Of a stretch of DNA of 64,000 nucleotides, positions 11,450-22,845 are shown piece after piece. Numbering within the stretch: position 1 is the stretch's first letter; each line of letters opens with the position of its first letter. Both the position numbers and the translations under genes were made by a program. The notes beneath the pieces are model-generated. The model did not search any database. It had not been told where the DNA came from and saw only the letters and a list, made by a program, of their open reading frames with translations. The stretch is from Seminavis robusta (lineage: Eukaryota; Bacillariophyta; Bacillariophyceae; Naviculales; Naviculaceae): NCBI GenBank assembly GCA_903772945.1, contig CAICTM010000197.1:9411-73410 (forward strand). The letters run 5' to 3'.

Positions 11450-13680
11450 TAGCAGCGTCCTCACAAGCAATCGCAGCTGAACCCTCCGAGATTGGAGGCT
11501 GCTTGCCACTTTTCAAGCATTTCAAAAAGTCTCACAATTCCAATCTCGGCCAAACCAAAACGGCAGCAGGAGAAGAGGAGGAACTCGACTCGAGCCGCTC
11601 TCGGTGACCATGGCAATTCTGGGCCATGGTCACCGCTGAGCCAGCTTGATCTGACAGTTTCTCGTCTCCTTTTGCTCTTGTTATCTTCGACCATGACGGG
11701 ATCAATGACGGCAACATCACAAAACGGCAGGCGAATTCGAGGAGGCTCTTGACTCGAGTTGCTCTCGACAACCATGGCAATTCTGGGCCGTGGTCGTCGC
11801 TGAGCCATCTTGGTTGAGGAGGACTCCTTTTTTCTTCTTTTTATTTCGACCATTACGGGACGAATCGAATCGAATCTTGGCCAAATCAAGGCGGCTGGAG
11901 AAGAGGAGGAACTGATCGTCTGCTCTCGACGACCATGGCAAAGTCTGGGTCATGGTCGTCGCTGAGCCGAGGCTCTGTGCCCCCCTCTTTTCCTGTTCTT
12001 TTATTTGGACCATGGCGGGACAACGCCAACAGGGAGATACAGCGGACGGCAAAGAGAGGACGAGGAACTCTAACTTGGCTCACGACGACCATGGCAAGTC
12101 TTGGCCATGGTCGCCTCTGAGCGAGGTTGGTGTCCTTGAACTCTCCTGTTCTTTTTATTTCGACCATGGCGGGACCTCGTCGGCATCCGGTCAACCGAGA
12201 GAGAGATACAGTGGACGGCAAGGAGAAGAGGAGGCACTTTGACCATCTGCTCTCCGCGACCATGGCAACTCTTGGCCCTGGTCGTCGCTGAGCCGAACTG
12301 GTCGTCAAGTTAGCCTCTCCTTTTTCTTCTTTCCGACCATGATGGCACTCGGCCAATTAGAAATGCACAGCACGACCCATGCTCTCGACGACAAATGACA
12401 GACCTTGGTCATTGACGTCGCTGGAGCCTCGGTTGGTTGAACGCAGTTCTCATTGCCGAGTCTCGATTGTTTCGAACTCCTCCTTTCTTCTTACCATGAT
12501 GGCACAATGTCGGTCAACAGAAAGAGACAGCGCGGCCACGGCACTCGACGACAATGACAAATCTTGGTCATTGACGTCGCTGGAGCCCGGGGCACCTTGT
12601 CTCCTTCTTTCTTATTGTGACGATACCACACGGACCACAGCGAGATGGACACGGCCCGCCTCTCTCGATGACAGTGGCAAACTTATGGCCATTGGCGTCG
12701 CTGGAGACGTGATCAGGTTCATTTTGATGTGACCCTGAGATCTTTCGGATGACATTGGCGCCATCTCTCGACAAAAAGCACACGGATCACAGTGATCAAC
12801 ACGGCCCGCCTCTCGATGACAATGGCAACTTTTGGCCATTGGCGTTGCTGGAGACTGGCCCGGTGGATTGAACTGTGGACCGTGGCAGCTTTCTTTCCGA
12901 TGGCATTGATGCGACCTCTGCTCTCGACGGCAATGACGATTTTGACCATTGCCGACGCAGAGCCGGACTTTGTAGCAATTTCCATTGGAAGATCTTGGTC
13001 ATGGAAGAATTGATTGGAGTGACGATCCCACCATCGCGCTTTCATTTCACAGAAGGGGACCATACTACTTGCAGCTGCACTCGACGACAGTGGCAATCCT
13101 TCGCCGCCGCATGTTGCCACTGGTAGAGCGATCCCCTTCTGAGGATGCATATATATGCGCCACGTGTCAACTATCTCTGACTCCACTTCTGGAACATGAG
13201 GAACAAGACGATGCTGGAGCTCTTGGTGACTATGGCATACCTTGGCCATTGTCGCTGCTTGAGGGCAACAGCGGACACGGTTCCTCCTTGATTCGGAGAG
13301 TGGCGCCATGAGACATAGAGTTGGATTTTCGATGTCGCCGCTTTGAGAACATGAGGAAAGAGCATCCTGCTGTCTCTTGGCGACTACGGCATACCTTGGC
13401 CATTGCCGCTGCTGGAGCCCAAGCTTGATGATATCCTTGCTTTTGTTGGTTGCTCTCGACGATCATGGCAAATCTTGGCCATGGTCGCTGCTTGAGCCCG
13501 CTGGAAAGGAAAGATGCTTTTCCAAGGCTGAAGCGTGTTGATGACTTTTCCTCTTGGAAAGTGGTCCGAAACGTTGCCAGCATCGCCACAAAGAAGGGAT
13601 CTGTTCTTTGTTGCTCTCGACGACCACGGCAAATCTTGGCCATGGTTGCTGCTTGAGCCCACGATTTGAACAACGACCTT
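11450..13680. repeat. degenerate array of about 15 hairpin-containing repeat units
   Basis: A block of about 45 bp recurs about 15 times, usually 110-170 bp apart. It reads roughly CTCTCGACGACCATGGCAA, then TCTTGGCCATGGTCGTCGC and TGAGCC. Each block is built on an inverted repeat. At 11603-11634 the arms GGTGACCATGGC and GCCATGGTCACC are perfect; at 12086-12113 the arms CGACCATGGC and GCCATGGTCG are perfect; later copies (for example 12812, 13220, 13618) have mismatches. Further copies start near 11766, 11926, 12252, 12383, 12541, 12662, 12920, 13080, 13370 and 13451. The spacers also share pieces such as TTTCGACCATGGCGGGAC. Short open frames on both strands spell a repeating peptide (minus strand: RRPWPRLAMVVESQ and variants), but frames change between units and no single long gene spans the array. 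I do not recognise it as a known element. Confidence 0.75.
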
Positions 13681-13906
13681 CCTTGTGCTAGCTGGTGACT
13701 TTCCGTCCCTGTAGCATCGTCTCACCCAGCTGAGTTGTGGAGGGGTGAACGCTGGAGACAAGCCCACTTTGCTGGCTTGTCATTGGTGCCTTCAGCCCAA
13801 GCCTGAGCCTCTTTCTGCTCCCTGCATTGATGGGTCGCGATATTTACTTGCAAAGGCGACTGAACAAAACTCTTCTCTTTGGGCTGGTTACGGGACAGAT
13901 GGACGC

Positions 13907-14146
13907 GATGAACGCCTTGGACAAGCCAGTTGATGCCTTGTCGAATGAGCATTCATCGGCCTCTATCTTCTCCCGAAACAAAGTCTGAAGCATTGATATT
14001 CGCCCGTCCAGACTTCGGTTTGCAACGGATAGACACGAGGATGAACGCCTTCGACCAGCCAGCTGGTGGCTTGTCGAATGAGCCTTCATCCTCGGGGCTA
14101 TCCGTTGCAAACCAAAGTCTGAAATATTGATATTTGCCTGTCCAGG
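13907..14146. repeat. two-copy direct repeat, 133-bp period
   Basis: Copy one (13907-14011) and copy two (14040-14146) share GATGAACGCCTT, GCTTGTCGAATGAGC, TTCATC, AAAGTCTGAA, ATTGATATT and TGTCCAG-type words in the same order. The joining segment also holds an inverted pair, TTTGCAACGGATA (about 14020) and TATCCGTTGCAAA (about 14099). The remaining DNA up to 14906 shows no gene I can support. Confidence 0.6.
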
Positions 14147-14906
14147 CTGAGAAGTTGAAACAGATAGTTCCGCTTCAACCTCGCACGTCTCCAGCTACCT
14201 CACCTTCCTCGATGTTCTGTCTGGTCAAGAACTTGCTTGATCCATCTGGCCGTCCGCAGTTTGGTGGTTGGTAGTTCGATGTTTGACGAGGCACATGTGC
14301 CAAAGACGAAGACCGCCCGCATATCTTTTTCTGCTTCTCTGACGCTATGTCTGGTTCTCAAGAACTTTTCTCGATCATTCTGACCGTCTGGGTAGCGGAG
14401 ACGGTATGCGGCCCAAGCCCCCATTCTGCCAGTGTTTTCTTGGACTCTGCTGTCGATTCCGCCCGTTCCAAGAATAACGAATCATTTCGCAATGCCACCA
14501 CTTACTGTGGGATGAACTAGACCTGGTCCTGGGCTGCTCCAGTTGAGGAATTACAACTGGAGTAGGACTGGTACAGGTTTGGTACCTCCCATGGATGGAT
14601 GGCTGGCTGGACAAGCTTCAAAATCTGCCACCATAATACGCCAAGCACCAATTCTGCCTGTGTTTTCTGCAACTCTTCCGTCGATGCGTTCCGTGCCAAT
14701 CATTTCGCATGCCACGCTTTGGCAAAAGATGAGACAACACTGACTGACTTGGTAAATTCCGCATGTCTTGAGTCGGTATAGGGTCCCAAGTCTAGCTAGC
14801 TACTAGTAGGCATACTAGTAGTCCTAATAATACTAAAGTGTTACAACGAGAAACCACCGCTTCCTCGCTCATTCCTTTTCCTTACATTAGTTAGTGTTTC
14901 TTTCTT

Positions 14907-16036
14907 CTAGTTCGATTGGGTTTGGCTGTGTGCAAGTGTTGTCGTCTGAGTGCGTGTAACCAAATTGAGCTGTCGTTCCTGGCTCTCCAAGGCTTGACTT
15001 TTGACTAACAAGGCCAGCATTGAGGTGTGTGTTTCCTTGTCCTTTTCGCTTCCAAGAATCCCTCGAAAGCCTCCTTCAGATACAGTGTCAATATCCCTGG
15101 TGTCCATTCTTTCCTTTCATAATTCACGTGCTTGCTGAGAGCTTCAATCCCAACTTTTCGTCATAGTTCACTCCCTCGGCCAACATACGGTAGCAATACG
15201 CTTGGTGAATTCTGCGGCAGCATTACCAAACAACCAGCAGTAGGTCATTTCATCCCAGTTGGTGTCTCCCAAGAGCGAGTCGCGGGCAATGTAACTGGAG
15301 GCAATTATGTTGTGAATGGAACAGAGAAATGCTTCCAACGTCATGAACTCTGGGTATTCTTCCAAATCTAGACCAGGATATCAGGTAGTTATAAGGCACA
15401 CTTCAATAGCCGTGTGCACGACGACACTGAGACAGGATGCCACAAGCCAAAAGGAATATGCATGCTCTCCTCCCACGGAATCACGAACAGCCGCCAACGC
15501 GACGGTGAAGGCGACGAAAGCAAGAGCGGGTAAAATCGACGGCCATGTGAGTTGCCTGAAGCTTCGTTGGTGGTTTGTTGTTGACGATCTCTCCCCAAAT
15601 ACTTCCATGTCCATGATGACCATCTCCCTCTCCTTTTTCTGCATCAGTTGTAGCTTCCACAATTCCCATATTGTCGCAGTCGATGATTCTTCTTCAGCCG
15701 TAGCAGGTGCTGAGCATGACCTTTTCAGGACGAGCAGCAGCAACCTCGAATGTCTTCTCGTCATCGTCACTGTCGTCGCCGATCACAGAGTTCACAAAAT
15801 TGTTGTATGTTTCGGACACACAACAAAATACAAGACAGGATCCATGCTGGAGCCTCTCGAAGAGTTGCGAATTCGTCAACTTCCACATGATGCCAATCAC
15901 CTGACTGATGGTGACGTAAGATTCCAAAGCATCGTATAGAAAGGTATCATCAGGACCCAATTAGGAGACCATCCTGCAGCGGGGTAGCATCAGCAAGAAG
16001 TGCCGATAGGCAGAGGATCGAGCGCAGCAAAGGCAT
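14907..16036 (-). CDS. unresolved multi-exon membrane protein gene, possibly broken
   Basis: Several minus-strand open segments follow one another in coding order but I could not join all of them. At 16036 a start codon gives a signal-like peptide (MPLLRSILCLSALLADATPL). Segment 15960-15694 reads VIGIMWKLTNSQLFERLQ. Segment about 15700-15381 has two hydrophobic stretches (SILPALAFVAFTVALAAV and SFWLVASCLSVVVHTAIEV). Segment 15380-15186 reads EEYPEFMTLEAFLCSIHN and lies in the same frame, separated by one TGA at 15381-15383. A good intron (GTATGT donor near 15185, acceptor near 15115) then leads to a final exon ending at 14907. The in-frame TGA may sit in a 60-nt intron with a poor GTGTCG donor, or mark decay. 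No family recognised. Confidence 0.35.
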
Positions 16037-17851
16037 TTTCTTTGTTTCTTTGCATCGTTGGCCAAATTGTCTGAAGGAATTTTCAGAAGATACTTTACAC
16101 CGTCAGCTGGCCACTTTCACCAGAGAGCAGAGAGCAGAGAGTTCGGGTGTTCGGATTATTTTGCACAAAAAAGTGAATGACGTGGTGAACCTCAAAAGGG
16201 TTTATGATATTTTCTCTTGGAAAGAAAGATGGACACGTCACTTTCTGGAGCGAGCAACCATCATTCTGGTGAGCCCATGGGAGAGTGCCAGCCACCATCA
16301 AAGAGCGTTTCTTTTTTAGAATTTCCGTTGCGTGTGTGGCAGAATGAGCTCATCGACTGAGGACTCGTAGCTACGAGTACCGTACGAGACAGGGGGCCGG
16401 AGCTGGAAGGAGGTAAGATGCCCCTGGTATGTTGCCAGCGAGCGACGTACAACCCCCTCAAAATTTCCCCAACAGAAACCAAAAAGTTTCCTTTTCCAAT
16501 CAAATAAGTTTGACATAGCGATGTTATGATGTTATCGGTTGTATCCTCCCGAGCGACTGCTCTATCCTCTCTATTTTGTTATTGCACTGAAACGACCAAC
16601 GGAAAGAAAACTTGAACGTGCCTACTACCGGTACATGTAGATGTAAAACAGAGACATGGAGCTGATGGTAAGGATGAAGTCACGATGGTATCTACGAAGG
16701 AATTGCTTGCTTGGATTACTATTGGCTTTGAGACTAGCTAGCTAGACTGAAGAGAAGGACTGTTTTACGAGATTTGTGTTGGCTGCTTGTTGGCCGGTAC
16801 AGCTGTACAGTACATGCACCGGTACCTCCATCTGGCCCAGGCAAAGTTCTATCCAAACCGGTACCGGTACAGTACATGACACCGTGAGAGTGGAATCCAT
16901 GCTCTCAACTCTCAACCCTTCCAAAGATATTGCTTGAATCGAGAAGCGGTTGATGTTTAACAGCCCGGTGGCAGGTGTATGAAGAAGAGATCCATCAGAG
17001 TAGGACATGGACGTCTTCAGAGCTCCAGAAGGCAGGCAGATATTGGAGCTAGCAGGTGCTGTATCAGGTATCAGTTACCTAGCTAGCTAGCTACCAGTGG
17101 GTATGAAACTGAGTTGGCTTACAACTGAACCGGTAGGAAGTACTGAAGGCAAGAAGAGCAACTTTGTGTTTTAGCGTACCGGTAGCACTGGGGAGATTGA
17201 AGCAGCTACGGTACTAGCTAGCTAGTACTCTATTGTCGATTGAACCTTATTTATTAAATTTGTTGACTTCCTTTTATTCGCGGAAAGAGAGGTGAGGCGA
17301 AGCACATTTAAGTCTTATTAGTTTAATGAATCCCATTTCTCGGCCACTGAGCTACATGAACGTTACTCTGTAAGATCTGAAAATTGACACAAAACAGCTG
17401 CCAACACCCAAAACTAAATCCCATTTTGCTCAAGGGGCTTCTCACTGTTATCCTATTGCCCCACACTGTTCCTCAAAGCAGCCGTCATCGAATACGCTTC
17501 GTTTTCTTTGTTACTTTTCATTGGCTGTCCGCAGGACGACGTGGTCATGTCATCACATCGCCGCTCGGTTAGTCGCCTTCTAATGGGCTGAAGCAGCCGC
17601 TAGCTGTGCATAGTAGCCAGTGGTACCGGTAGTCCGACCTGACGTCCTGACGTGGTGTTGGTTGACGCCGACGTGGCTTCTAGCTAGAGCTACTAGTACT
17701 AGTACGGCTCTAATCTCTCTCATCACTGGAGCTCTGAGCACGTTCTTTCTCTTATCAGTCTTCAGACAGTCCCCAGTCGCTCAGAAAGCTCTGATAGGTT
17801 ATTTTCTTTCGTAGTCGGAGCTATTCGTCATATCACACTGATAGACTACCC
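16037..17851. other. intergenic region and upstream region of the haem-flavoprotein fusion gene
   Basis: I see no supported gene. It contains clusters of CTAGCTAG palindromes (16738-16746, 17084-17095, 17213-17225) and ACCGGTAC words (16629, 16800-16880, 17179). It should hold the promoter of the gene beginning at 17852, but no defined element is recognisable. Confidence 0.55.
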
Positions 17852-20800
17852 ATGCTGACTGCCCTCGCATTCTCTGCAGCAGGCACATTTGGATCGTATA
17901 ATCTCAACAGAGAGAATCTCTTTGCTGCTCTCCGCAACCAGCAAAACAACCTTCTCGATTTAGCAGTTGTTATCTTTTTGTTTATTCATCTATTCAGCAC
18001 CATGTTTACCTTTGGCCGCCGTGGGAAGAAGACCAAGGCGGCTGATGTCCCCAAGAACAAGAACTTGGTCCAAGCCTCTGCCGCTAAATACAGTGCTAGT
18101 AGTAAGGGAGGCAAACCAAATAATACACGAAGGCAGAGCGCTGTTGTCAGCACCCCGCTTAAGGATGCTCATCAACCCCAGATGATCTCTGCTACCCCCT
18201 CCAGCAGCACAAGTCCCTCCGTCGAGCAGAACAAGGCCGGTGGGTATCCCAAGTCACATCAGGAACAAATGGACAACAGCCTGCTCGGTTTCTATGTCAG
18301 TACGTCAGATACCTCCTCGACGTCCGAAGAGAAGCAGAGCGTTATTGTTGTGGCGGAGCTGAACAAGAGAGAATCCCCCGCTGGGTGTCCCATTAATCAT
18401 CGAAGGCTTGGTTCAGGAATCATGAACAGTGGCGACGAAGGAGGGGTGCTTTGTCTCCGAAGTTCCTCTGGATCTCTGCAGTCTCTGCGTAGTTCTGCAG
18501 GCGCCAATAATGGTGCTGGTTGCCCGGTCACCGGTTCTTCCACGGCGCCACCACAACGAGGCATACGCAGACGTTCCAGCATGAGCATTCATAGCATGGA
18601 CTTAAGCTTTGAAACAGCCTTGCAACAACAGCATGCGGTGGGTGCTTCTCCTGGTGGTGCCGAGCGCAAGAACAGCAAAGGGGGGTGTCCCTTCTTTGTG
18701 GGGGCAGCCGACAAAAATGCCGCCCTCATGCTCAAGCAGAGCGTTAATCGGGGCAGTGGAATTATCAAGTTAAGGAATATGCTTCTCTCGGAAGACTACG
18801 ACGACTTTGACACGGATGCTCTGTTTTGCCATGAATCCCAACCTGTCTTGCAGGTGGATTACAGCTACACGACCACCAACCCCGAGTTTCCAAACAAATT
18901 GAAGGAGGAGGACCTCTTTGGACATGCCAGTACGGAAGGCTACATGAGTCGAGAACATGGCTTTTTGGTCCCGGACTATGAAAAAGCACTCAATACTCTT
19001 TTGGCTTCCAGAGGTCGAATCTGGTACACCATGGGCACTAGAATGGAAGGACTCAAAGGCAACAACGGTCTCCTAAAGGCACTGGAAGAAATGGAGATTG
19101 TCGAAGGTGACCCCATCGCATGTCCGGATGAATGCCTGCAGATTGCCTGTGCCATTCTGGCACACTTGGCCAATGGATATCGCGCGGCTTGTTGGCGAAA
19201 CAATGTGGTGTACACACCGTGTCCTTCGGTACAGATTCCTTGGGCAATGATCAGCGAACGACTGGGCAGAAAAGATGTCTACGTCGCACCGGAAGATCTC
19301 ATGTACCAGCAACGACCCATTCGGGGCAACATTTATGAATTTGAAAACATGAAAATGATTACACCAATCTTCGGGACCAGTGCCGAAGAGCTCATGTCCA
19401 AACTATTCTGCGACTCCAATCGACACTTGCGCAACATGATGGAGAGCATTCTAGCACTCTGCCGTGGTGACTGGCAGGCCAAACACATTAGTGCCATGAT
19501 TGCCGAAATCAAAGACCTCACTCGAATGCTGGGGAAGGCCATCCCGGATGGGTCAGCAGGGGATCGATCCATTGACCCTGTAGAATTTGCAACTGCCTTT
19601 GCCAATGCTACGGCACCCCTGAAAGAAGGTGTCCCGGCTCTGTCGGGAGGTGGATGCCCCATTTTTGTCATTATGGACCACATTATCGGAAGGCAAAAGT
19701 GGGACAGTACCATGGGAGCCGATCTTCTTATGCAAATCGACTGGATGCCCAAAAATTGGAGGAGGTTCATTGAGTTCCTGCGACAACAGCAGCTTTTTAC
19801 CAAGGTGCCTGATGACTTGCAGTATCTATGGGCTTTGCTGAAGGATGTGTACTGTGGTGAGCGCGGTTGGTTAGGCAAACACAAGTACCGGGCCTACCAG
19901 TTTGTGGAACTGGCTTCGGCGCTGGGGCGACAATCCAACAAAGGAAGCGACAACGGCGGTGGCACTGTTCGAATGTTGGAAGAGTCCAGGCGAGAGCGCG
20001 ATCCAACAAGCTCTGACGATCGTTCCAGCTACAAAACCTGCCCTTTCAAAGGAACAATCACGTCTGTGCAACGAGTCAGCGAAGACCGTATCACTCGGCT
20101 AGTGACAATCTCCTGTGCGAGAGCCCTGACTTTGCAGGTTGGCGACCACATTGGTATAGTGATGCGAAACAGTGACGACACCATCTGGGCCTTTGCCTCC
20201 AGCCACAATCTGGACTTGCAACAAAAGCTTTACATGGTTAACCGTACGCTGAACCGAGAATGGCAAGAGCGTCTTGACTTTGACGGTCTCGATCACACAG
20301 TTTACAATCTCCTCATGTGCGCCAAACTCAGCAAATATAATGCTGGCCCACTCCCAGTGGAAGACTTGTGTGAGAACTTGCACCCCGAGGAACCTCGATT
20401 GTACTCATTTGCAACGGTACACCCAACGACGCACGAACAGGATGGCTGCGTGGCGTCTTTCGACATACTTGTGACCAGGACAAACGCAGGAGGGTGCTCC
20501 GCTTTCTTGCATGAGTCAGTGGGTACTGAGATATCCTTTGGCCTCAGCACAGCTATCAAGTGCCACATTCCAACGGACTCGTCCCGTCCTCTTGTTGTGA
20601 TTGCTGCAGGGTCTGGTCTTGGAACGTACCTCCCAATGCTTGCCAACAACAAAATCCTGAATCCAAAGTATGCGTTCATGGCGTACAGAACAGAAAACAC
20701 GGTTCCCTACTTGGATTCTCACCTCAAGGATGCTGTGAACTATGGAAAGCTGCAACTTTACATTGAGCTTAGTCGGGAGGAGAAAACCGTCGTAACTGAA

Positions 20801-22496
20801 CATCGAAAGATCAAGAGACGGCCCACTGCAAAGAGATATATCGACAAACTCCTTCTAGACGAACAAGAGCTGATTCGTGAGCTGGCCGCACCCATCGACG
20901 AGGGAGGCATGGAGGCAAGCTTCTTCGTCTGTGGTAACAACGAGTTTTTCAAGACAGTGAGGCTTGCGCTCGATTCGATTGACGACGGTCTAGTGGAGAC
21001 TTTGGTTCGAACAAACAGGCTGCAGTTGGAGGTTCAGGCACGGGGTGGCATCGACGGCAAAGCCGACACTAGGCCAATCAGACTGACCGAGACCTGCTTC
21101 CACAACAAGATGAGTGATTACTGGACTATCATCGAAGGAAAAGTGTATGACTTCACAGATTATCTTCAGGTATGTGCTCGTGGGTGTCGCTATGGCTCGA
21201 TAATTGAAAAGACCAATACCCTTATCAGCTTGCTACACTCCTCTCTCGTCACAGTGGCATCCGGGTGGCAGAAAAATCCTTCACTACGTTGCTGGAACAG
21301 ACTGTACAGACTTTTGGAAACGAGTCAGTCACGACAAGGACCGCATGGTGTATTCACAAATCTCGGCTTACGAAGTTGGGCCTTTTGAAGCCACTGATGA
21401 AGACGGGCTTATGCAATATTTGGAGTTATGCACTCGTGCAGAGAATTGTGTTAATCTTTACAAAGAAAAGCAAGATTTATTCAAGAATCTTTGTGACAGC
21501 TATGGCAAAGTGCAGAATGTCTGGGAAGGCATTGTTGGTCGCGAGTTCATGGAGTTGCTACTTACTCTCGTGGAAGATTCCGAAACCAGACGCCGCATGT
21601 TCAATCGCATCTACTTTGCCAAGCACGGCGCGGCTCGAGAAATTGCAAACAAGATGTATTCAGTTGCTCCTATCATCAAAGGTCACAAACACGGCAAACC
21701 TTTCAAAGTCCCCGGGGTAACAGCGGCACTTCGCCCCGTGAAGAATGAAGAGAGATCCATGTTGGAATCCCGAATGATTGGCACGAGCAATCACTTTTTC
21801 ACTCGATGCAAAATGGCTGTTGTCGATGCGTCCAAGGCAATCCGAGAGACTTCTGTGTTCAAGTCGAAACAACCGCTCTACTCACGAATGTTTTACAGAT
21901 TGATCATGGCGTTCGAAGAGCTCTATTCGTCGCTTGCGAAGCCCATGCCAGTTCCCAGTATCCGATGCTGGGACTTGGTTCGTGCGGAGGTTGTGGATCG
22001 CCAGACGTTCAACTTACGCTTCAACGATACCCACAATGTCATCCCAGATTTCTACGAAGAACTTGTTGTTGAGGGCATGCCACCTGAAGACAATCGAGAC
22101 ACATTCTTCGAGGAAATCTTCAACGTTCTCGAGCTCGAGACTGCCAACGAATTTCGAGTTGAGACGGGACTCTCGGCCAACATCATCGGAGACTGGTTCT
22201 CCAAGAAAGAGATCCGAAAGCTATTCGAAAGACTGGACTGGGACAAAGACGGCTTTGTGTCGAGGGTCGAGGTGATGTGTGCCCAGGCCGAGAATGAAAT
22301 TGAAATGGAGATCATTGGAAATCTGAAGGAGGACATGGACCATGATGAAAGGCTTGAGACTTTCAATTTCAAGGATTTCCTTATGGCAACGCCCGAACTT
22401 GCCGAGATGAAGAACATCCAAAGGGTTTCCTCGTTGCTCTTCAAAGGATTGAAGAGAACATCAAGTAGAGGCTCAGCCAGAACCAGTGCATCGTAA
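17852..22496 (+). CDS. fusion protein: IDO/PrnB-like haem domain, P450-reductase-like flavoprotein, cytochrome b5, EF-hand
   Basis: Exons 17852-21169 and 21255-22496 (GTATGT donor, CACAG acceptor) join in phase 0 and give 1519 residues. The order is as follows: a signal-anchor helix (36-55); a low-complexity linker; an indoleamine-2,3-dioxygenase-superfamily-like helical domain (about 355-700), where SGGGCPIFVIMDHIIG sits where IDO has its GGSAGQSS segment and LGKHKYRAYQFVELASALGR resembles the haem-His region of PrnB-type members; an FAD/NAD(P) reductase of the cytochrome P450 reductase kind (about 729-1065) with RLYS (849-852), GGCSAFL and GSGLGTYLP; a cytochrome b5 domain with HPGG (1108-1111) created by the splice; an unassigned helical region; and one canonical EF-hand loop (1434-1445, DWDKDGFVSRVE). 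No FMN/flavodoxin domain is visible. It could be a self-sufficient, Ca2+-tuned, NAD(P)H-driven haem oxygenase, with cytochrome b5 replacing FMN as electron carrier. Substrate unknown. The domain assignment of the haem part is the least certain step. Confidence 0.8.
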
Positions 22497-22845
22497 TGAA
22501 GCCGCTGCTGACCGACTTGGCATCTGGAGGTGAAAAGGCTCTTACTTCCCGCATCTCATTTATTTCTATCACAACTTTTGCATCTCCAATGTGTCATAAT
22601 TCTGCACACTACTGGTACAAATTTCACAGCTAACAATTCTAATACATGTTTTGTACCATTTTGACTTGCTCCTATTGACGCCTACATAGCACACTTCTCA
22701 ACGACTTCTTCGTCTGGGTTGAAGTGAAAAAGACGTCCACATGCGCAGCAGCCGCTACGACGCGAAGTCTCTGCATAGGATGAATGCATTCTACTTTCCC
22801 GGTATTGAACTAGCTTGAGGTTACAGTTACGCTATCTTGTAGTTG
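22497..22845. other. convergent 3' flanks
   Basis: Short gap between the stop of the plus-strand fusion gene and the stop of the minus-strand COQ8-like gene. It must contain both 3' untranslated regions and polyadenylation sites; no further gene is seen. Confidence 0.6.

Noticed and set aside
11450-13680. CRISPR array or a single repeat-protein gene
   Set aside because: Repeats are degenerate, spacers share sequence with each other, and frames change between units with many stops.
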